8,593 nucleotides of DNA from JBFJVZ01 sp041623895. GTDB lineage: Bacteria > Planctomycetota > Planctomycetia > Pirellulales > Pirellulaceae. Made by a program: the position numbers and the translations under genes. The DNA is taken from assembly GCA_041623895.1 (NCBI GenBank), contig JBFJVZ010000347.1, positions 1-8,593 on the forward strand. The letters are read 5' to 3'. Positions 5,530 to 8,593 of this stretch are shown here, piece after piece; position 1 is the stretch's first letter; every line of letters begins with the position of its first letter. A model generated the notes under the pieces. It was not told where the DNA came from. It did not search any database and worked only from the letters and a program-made list of their open reading frames with translations.

Positions 5530-6480
5530 CTAGGCAACTTTCTTGGTCTTGGCCGCTGATTCTTGCGATTGTTGTAGCGTGTCCCTGTCGGCATCCGGCC
5601 TGGCCCCAATCTGTGTCGTCGCCAGCTTCGGAAAGACGAATGCAACGACATACTGGCGGAGAAAAAACCAGAGCAGGTTGGGCTCATTCAAGGCGGGATC
5701 GATCGTATCAGCGATCGCGGCGTGAGCTTGCGGCAATTCGCTCCAGTGCAAGCCGGGATCGTCATGATGTGCGGTGTGATAGCCATTGTTAAAAAACAGA
5801 AAGTTAAACCACCAGCCCGTAAAATTTCGGGAATGATCGTGCTCCGACCAGGCGTCGGTGTGCACGTGCTGGATGTAGTTGAAAACCATGATCACCGTGG
5901 TCGACAGGATCGCCGGCAAAATCACTGCAAACAACCACAGGTACAGTCCCAGCCCTGGTTGAGTGGAATACAAGAATCCGGCCAGCGCCCCCATCACCAG
6001 GTAAGAGCCAATCCACGAGATGTATTGCATGCGAATGATGGAATAGAGATTCGGCTTTTTCCGCTTCACACGATCAAGGTAATGCATGATCGGGATCCGC
6101 TGGTGAAACCCCGACACCAGAGGATACGTGATCGCGACCAGAAAGTTGTGTTTGTTGGTATACCGCCAGGTTGCCGTTGCATCTCCAGGACGATTGACAA
6201 ACTGATGGTGATTCAAGTTATGCGTGGGTACCCACATCAGCGAGGGATAGCCGTAAAAGAAGGTCAGCACATGACCAAAGGCATGATTCCATCGACGCCC
6301 GTAAAAAGTCGGCCGATGATTGTGGTTGTGGGTAACCGTGCCCAATGAAATCGCTAAGTAGCAACTGAATGGACAGAGGTAAATGACCAGAGCTGGGTCA
6401 CAGTACTGGGCGACCACCAACGAAATAGCGATTGCCACCCAAGCCAACGAGCGATAGTCTGCCGAATTCCGTAGTCGCAT
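5530..6480 (-). CDS. membrane fatty acid desaturase family protein
   Basis: The protein has 316 residues, starts with ATG at 6480-6478 (GGA lies 8 nt upstream, a modest site) and ends with TAG at 5532-5530. It shows the three histidine boxes of membrane di-iron desaturases and hydroxylases: HNHNH (51-55), HNLNHH (87-92) and HTAHH (235-239), with extra histidines in QHVHTDAWSEHDH (204-216). Hydrophobic segments lie around residues 11-48, 66-85, 112-124 and 152-200 with a polar loop of basic residues between (RVKRKKPNLYS), as expected for an integral membrane enzyme with cytoplasmic boxes. The family introduces double bonds into acyl chains using O2 and an electron donor; regiospecificity cannot be read here, and carotenoid or alkane hydroxylases share the boxes. 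The last 30 residues are polar and low in conservation (TLQQSQESAAKTKKVA). It is convergent with the NADAR gene; the 149 bp between them (5381-5529) hold nothing I can support. Confidence 0.9.
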   Translation of the reverse strand: MRLRNSADYRSLAWVAIAISLVVAQYCDPALVIYLCPFSCYLAISLGTVTHNHNHRPTFYGRRWNHAFGHVLTFFYGYPSLMWVPTHNLNHHQFVNRPGDATATWRYTNKHNFLVAITYPLVSGFHQRIPIMHYLDRVKRKKPNLYSIIRMQYISWIGSYLVMGALAGFLYSTQPGLGLYLWLFAVILPAILSTTVIMVFNYIQHVHTDAWSEHDHSRNFTGWWFNFLFFNNGYHTAHHDDPGLHWSELPQAHAAIADTIDPALNEPNLLWFFLRQYVVAFVFPKLATTQIGARPDADRDTLQQSQESAAKTKKVA

Positions 6481-6514
6481 GAGATCAATCCGTGACTGAG
6501 ATCGCTGATGGGTG

Positions 6515-6582
6515 AAGTGAATCTTCGCGGAATTACAGCGCTGACGAAAGGTCGCAATTCACTTATTGACGCGTATTGTCAA
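6515..6582 (-). promoter_or_regulatory. inverted repeats upstream of the desaturase gene
   Basis: Two symmetric sequences lie 35-102 nt before the desaturase ATG. AAGTGAAT at 6515-6522 and ATTCACTT at 6557-6564 are a perfect 8-bp inverted pair with a 34-nt gap, and inside it CTTCG and CGAAAG can extend the fold, so the leader mRNA could form a stem. Beyond it TTGAC at 6566-6570 and GTCAA at 6578-6582 form a 17-bp dyad that resembles a regulator site; read on the minus strand it also gives a perfect -35 hexamer TTGACA (6582-6577), but no good -10 lies at the right distance. Whether either is used is unknown. Confidence 0.3.
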
Positions 6583-6663
6583 AGAAATGCGCAGCGATCC
6601 CTACAGGGTGGGTGCCAACCACGTCCGGTGAATCACATCGACGTCATTCGTTAGCGCCCGGAA

Positions 6664-6798
6664 AACTAGTGCTTTGTCCAGATTCAATCTTAGGGTGGTG
6701 GTCGTAGCCGATGTCGCCAGACTTCGGGGTATCTTGGAACGAACCGAATTCTGGCGAATCCGGCTACCCTAAAGTCAAAAGTTGACAGAGCACTAGTT
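6664..6798. repeat. palindromic MITE-like repeat element (copy B)
   Basis: A 135-bp imperfect palindrome. The outer ends, AACTAGTGCTTTGTC (6664-6678) and GACAGAGCACTAGTT (6784-6798), are inverted copies with one mismatch. The inner arms are GTAGCCG-N3-TCGCCAGA-N-TTCGG at 6704-6727 and its complement at 6744-6767, 20 paired positions around a 16-nt loop, and TTAGGGT / ACCCTAA flank them (6690-6696 and 6766-6772). There is no coding capacity of its own. The pattern matches the diverged copy A (1778-1963) at both the ends and the core. It could be a non-autonomous mobile element or an intergenic palindrome family. Its right end lies inside the 3' part of the Cys-rich ORF. Confidence 0.75.
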
Positions 6799-7079
6799 CC
6801 ATCATCGCTCACGGATGGTGCGATCAGATCGATGTCGTCAGCCGGCAACACCAGCACCGCTAGAAAGTACATGAAACCGGCAGTTTCACAGTCGTGATAC
6901 GGGCACTGAAATTCGACTCGAAACGGTTCGCCAATTTTGCTAGTCAATTCATCAATCCTGGCTGCAAACAAGCACCATTTGCGAGCAGTCCAACTGCATT
7001 TAGGACACGGTATGGCTTGGCAACAAAATTTTCTCGAGGCCTTCGGCACTGGCGTTCTGGGTGGGACCTCATTTCGCAC
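6690..7079 (-). CDS. possible Cys-rich zinc-ribbon-like protein, ends altered
   Basis: The minus frame from an ATG at 7079 to TAA at 6692-6690 is 129 residues. Residues 24-94 look like genuine protein: a CPKC pair (25-28), KWCLFAARIDELTSKIGE, then QCPYHDCETAGFMYFLAVLV and LPADDIDLIAPSVSDDG. The CxxC and CxxxxC pairs suggest a zinc-binding ribbon. Both ends are doubtful. From residue 95 on (position 6797 and lower) the frame reads through repeat copy B, giving a Pro/Arg-rich tail that is surely not native. The first 23 residues overlap the start of the divergent sulfotransferase gene (7012), whose N-terminus is well supported, so this ORF may have lost its true 5' end or start at another codon. 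I see it as a decaying or truncated small gene; a functional product is possible but unproven. No family is recognised. Confidence 0.4.
   Translation of the reverse strand: MRNEVPPRTPVPKASRKFCCQAIPCPKCSWTARKWCLFAARIDELTSKIGEPFRVEFQCPYHDCETAGFMYFLAVLVLPADDIDLIAPSVSDDGTSALSTFDFRVAGFARIRFVPRYPEVWRHRLRPPP
7002..7005 (+). promoter_or_regulatory. ribosome binding site deciding the sulfotransferase start
   Basis: AGGA lies 6 nt before the ATG at 7012. It favours this Met over the in-frame ATG at 6937, whose added 25 residues do not resemble the family N-terminus and would overlap the Cys-rich ORF on the other strand. Confidence 0.6.
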
Positions 7080-8145
7080 CTATTTCAAAATCCTTCGAGA
7101 CAATCGATTCTCGATCGATCCACCGTTTTATCTTCGCGCCGCGGTGACGGCTTTCAGCTCGCTGCAAAACTCCGCCCAGCGAAGAGTTGAGGACTGGGTT
7201 TACGGCGACGCCGTACGCAAAACGGAGATTCATCCGCCGATTTTTGTGCTTGGACTTTGGCGAAGCGGTACCACGCACTTACATAATCTGTTGTGTTGCG
7301 ATTGGAGATTTGCGTTTCCAAATACATACCAAGTCTTCTTTCCGCATTCGTTTTTGACCACGGAACGTTTCAATTCGCGAATGCTGAACTGGTTGCTGCC
7401 CAGCAGGCGCGTGCAAGACAATGTGGAAATTGGAGCCAAACTACCTCAGGAAGACGACTTTGCGATCGCCGGTCTGACGGGGATGTCGTTTAATCTGAGC
7501 ATTGCCTTTCCGCGGCGGGCCGAAGCCTACACCAAGTTTTTGACGTTTCAGCGGGCGACGGCATCTGAAAAGCGGATTTGGGCCGAGGCGTTGGAACATT
7601 TCCTCAAAAAACTTACCTTCAAATATCACCGCCCCATTGTGCTGAAGTCACCGGCGCATACGGGACATGTTCGCGAGCTCGTGCGGTTGTTCCCCGATGC
7701 CAAATTCGTGCTGATTCATCGCGACCCGGTTGAAGTTTACTCGTCGACCGTTCATTGCCTGGAAACCGTATTCAAAATGTGGGCGCTGCAGCGACTGGGC
7801 ACGCACAGCATTGCGGAATCTACGATCCAGAATGTTCGGGAGGTAACGGAAAGTTACTTCGCAGATCGCCAGCACATTCCACCCGGACAACTGACGGAGA
7901 TTGCCTTTACCGAATTAGAGCAAAGGCCGATCGAAACCATGGCCAGGATCTATCGGGAATTAGATCTGCCCGCCTTCCGATTCACCCAACAAACGATGCA
8001 AAATCACCTGGACTCGCTGGGTGAGTACAAGAAGAACCGCCATCACGAAGTCGATCCTGAGACACGGGCACGGTTGGGCGAACAATGGCAGCAGTACTTC
8101 ACCAACTGGGGATATGGGGAAACAGCTGCGGCGCGTGCCGCCTGA
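7012..8145 (+). CDS. PAPS-dependent sulfotransferase family protein
   Basis: The protein has 377 residues from the ATG at 7012 to TGA at 8143-8145. Sulfotransferases move a sulfuryl group from PAPS to a hydroxyl or amine of a carbohydrate, lipid or small molecule. The 5'-phosphosulfate loop is GLWRSGTTHLHNLL (81-94), preceded by the typical strand IHPPIFVL. The 3'-phosphate site is FPDAKFVLIHRDPVEVYSS (227-245), with the expected Arg237 and Ser245. KSPAHTGHVREL (212-223) fits the PF13469 (Sulfotransfer_3) type. The N-terminal stretch (GGTSFRTYFKILRDNRFSID, about 17-36) is also usual for bacterial members with this arrangement. No signal peptide or membrane helix is seen, so it is probably cytosolic. 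The acceptor is unknown. It stands alone: divergent from the Cys-rich ORF and convergent with the serine hydrolase, with a palindrome 15 nt after its stop. Planctomycetes carry many sulfatases and some sulfotransferases, so the context is consistent. Confidence 0.88.
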   Translation: MAWQQNFLEAFGTGVLGGTSFRTYFKILRDNRFSIDPPFYLRAAVTAFSSLQNSAQRRVEDWVYGDAVRKTEIHPPIFVLGLWRSGTTHLHNLLCCDWRFAFPNTYQVFFPHSFLTTERFNSRMLNWLLPSRRVQDNVEIGAKLPQEDDFAIAGLTGMSFNLSIAFPRRAEAYTKFLTFQRATASEKRIWAEALEHFLKKLTFKYHRPIVLKSPAHTGHVRELVRLFPDAKFVLIHRDPVEVYSSTVHCLETVFKMWALQRLGTHSIAESTIQNVREVTESYFADRQHIPPGQLTEIAFTELEQRPIETMARIYRELDLPAFRFTQQTMQNHLDSLGEYKKNRHHEVDPETRARLGEQWQQYFTNWGYGETAAARAA

Positions 8146-8159
8146 ACAATGACGTAGCT

Positions 8160-8221
8160 TGGGACCATTGTCCCGAGCAATATTGCCGTGAGCCGGCATC
8201 TCGGACGGGACGATGGTCCCA
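8160..8221. repeat. 62-bp intergenic palindrome, possible bidirectional terminator
   Basis: TGGGACCATTGTCCCG (8160-8175) and CGGGACGATGGTCCCA (8206-8221) are inverted copies; the single difference becomes a G-U pair in RNA. Inside, TGCCG (8184-8188) pairs with CGGCA (8194-8198) around a 5-nt loop. Each outer arm is itself nearly palindromic (GGGAC....GTCCC). It lies between two convergent stops (8145 and 8234), the usual place for a shared terminator, but has no T-tract on either side. Its sequence is unrelated to the other repeat family in the window. Confidence 0.65.
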
Positions 8222-8233
8222 TTGATGGAAATC

Positions 8234-8593
8234 TTATTCCTGTTTTGAAAAACGAGCGGCAGATTCGATAAAGCCTGGCAAGATGCGATCCGGAATCGTT
8301 TTCAACATGCCCCCCATGCCCTTGTTATGGGCTGTGACGACTGCAATGAATTCCAAATCGGGAAGCATCAGGATGAATTGTCCGCCCGCCCCGCGACCAG
8401 AAATGCAGTCAAGGCTGTGGTCATTCACCTCAACGTCATGCCGCCACCAGAAAAAGCCATAGCCGGTGCCTTGATCATTTGTGTGAATGCGGCTTGTGGC
8501 TTGATTGACAAACTCCGACGGAATCAATTGCTCGCCGTTCCACTTGCCTTGATTGATCACGAGCATGCCCCACTTGAGCATGTCGCGGGAACG
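8234..8593 (-). CDS. serine hydrolase (class C beta-lactamase/esterase type), C-terminal part
   Basis: An open frame enters from the right edge and ends with TAA at 8236-8234, leaving 119 residues; the catalytic SxxK and YxN motifs would lie outside the window. The start RSRDMLKWGMLVINQGKWNG followed by EQLIPSEFVNQAT is a very common segment in the PF00144 family, found between the second and third active-site motifs. GTGYGFFWW and the glycine-rich SGRGAGGQFI stretch correspond to the last core strand region where penicillin-binding relatives have the KTG-like box; here it is GRGAGGQ, as in many secreted esterase-like members. The end (RILPGFIESAARFSKQE) is a normal C-terminal helix. Substrate is unknown: beta-lactam, peptide or ester are all possible. 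An internal ATG at 8581 is not the start, since the frame continues into it. Confidence 0.85.
   Translation of the reverse strand, partial: RSRDMLKWGMLVINQGKWNGEQLIPSEFVNQATSRIHTNDQGTGYGFFWWRHDVEVNDHSLDCISGRGAGGQFILMLPDLEFIAVVTAHNKGMGGMLKTIPDRILPGFIESAARFSKQE

Noticed and set aside
5454..5792. 112-residue plus-strand ORF beginning in the gap after the NADAR gene
   Set aside because: Most of it overlaps the desaturase C-terminus; the composition is Arg/Ser-rich and there is no ribosome binding site.
5722..6348. 208-residue plus-strand ORF
   Set aside because: It lies entirely inside the desaturase gene on the other strand, whose three histidine boxes are unmistakable; its many His, Arg and Gln residues mirror those codons.
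6937..7011. Longer sulfotransferase start at 6937
   Set aside because: The added residues are unlike the family and the ATG at 7012 has AGGA at the right distance.
1..8593. CRISPR array, tRNA, rRNA or transposase gene
   Set aside because: I saw no regularly spaced direct repeats, no cloverleaf-like sequence and no transposase or integrase motifs in any frame.

Overview
This window looks like chromosomal DNA from a planctomycete, most likely of the Rhodopirellula/Pirellulaceae type. The main reasons are a DUF1598 protein (a family I know essentially only from planctomycetes), a PF13469-type sulfotransferase, a secreted parallel beta-helix protein, loosely packed genes with few operons, and palindromic intergenic repeats. 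The genus is an inference from gene content, not from a search. Both ends cut through genes.

Layout. Minus strand, 1-3567: the N-terminal part of a nitroreductase-family flavoprotein (1-457, runs off the left edge), a secreted beta-helix protein (508-1653), a degenerate palindromic repeat (about 1778-1963), a 76-residue orphan ORF whose stop codon lies in the end of that repeat (1959-2189), and a secreted DUF1598 protein (2209-3567). Region 3631-5380 resembles accessory DNA. It holds a DUF4279 protein and an unrecognised 148-residue protein, both on the minus strand and both apparently TTG-started. They are separated by a hairpin whose outer arm ends in GTTAGGC just before the DUF4279 start. 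Divergent from them is a NADAR/YbiA-type N-glycosidase gene of full length but broken by a single-base frameshift. Region 5530-6480 (minus) is a membrane fatty-acid desaturase with three histidine boxes. Region 6664-6798 is a well-preserved copy of the palindromic repeat, sitting in the 3' part of a Cys-rich ORF (6690-7079, minus). A PAPS-dependent sulfotransferase follows (7012-8145, plus). A second kind of palindrome (8160-8221) lies between it and a convergent serine hydrolase of the beta-lactamase class C/esterase type, of which only the C-terminus is present (8234-8593, minus).

How the parts relate. No single pathway links these genes. The possible co-transcribed pairs are DUF1598 to the 76-residue ORF (19 nt gap) and the beta-helix protein to the nitroreductase (50 nt gap). 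The strongest non-coding signal is a family of inverted-repeat elements with termini like ACTAGTGCTYTGTC and an inner core GTAGCCG..TCGCCAGA.TTCGG. I see one clear copy, one diverged copy and one lone terminus; the two copies overlap the 3' ends of small ORFs. I find no tRNA, rRNA, CRISPR array or transposase gene. No complete, convincingly new multi-gene system is visible. The best candidates for something undescribed are the repeat family, the attC-like hairpin with its small TTG-started genes, and the Cys-rich ORF.
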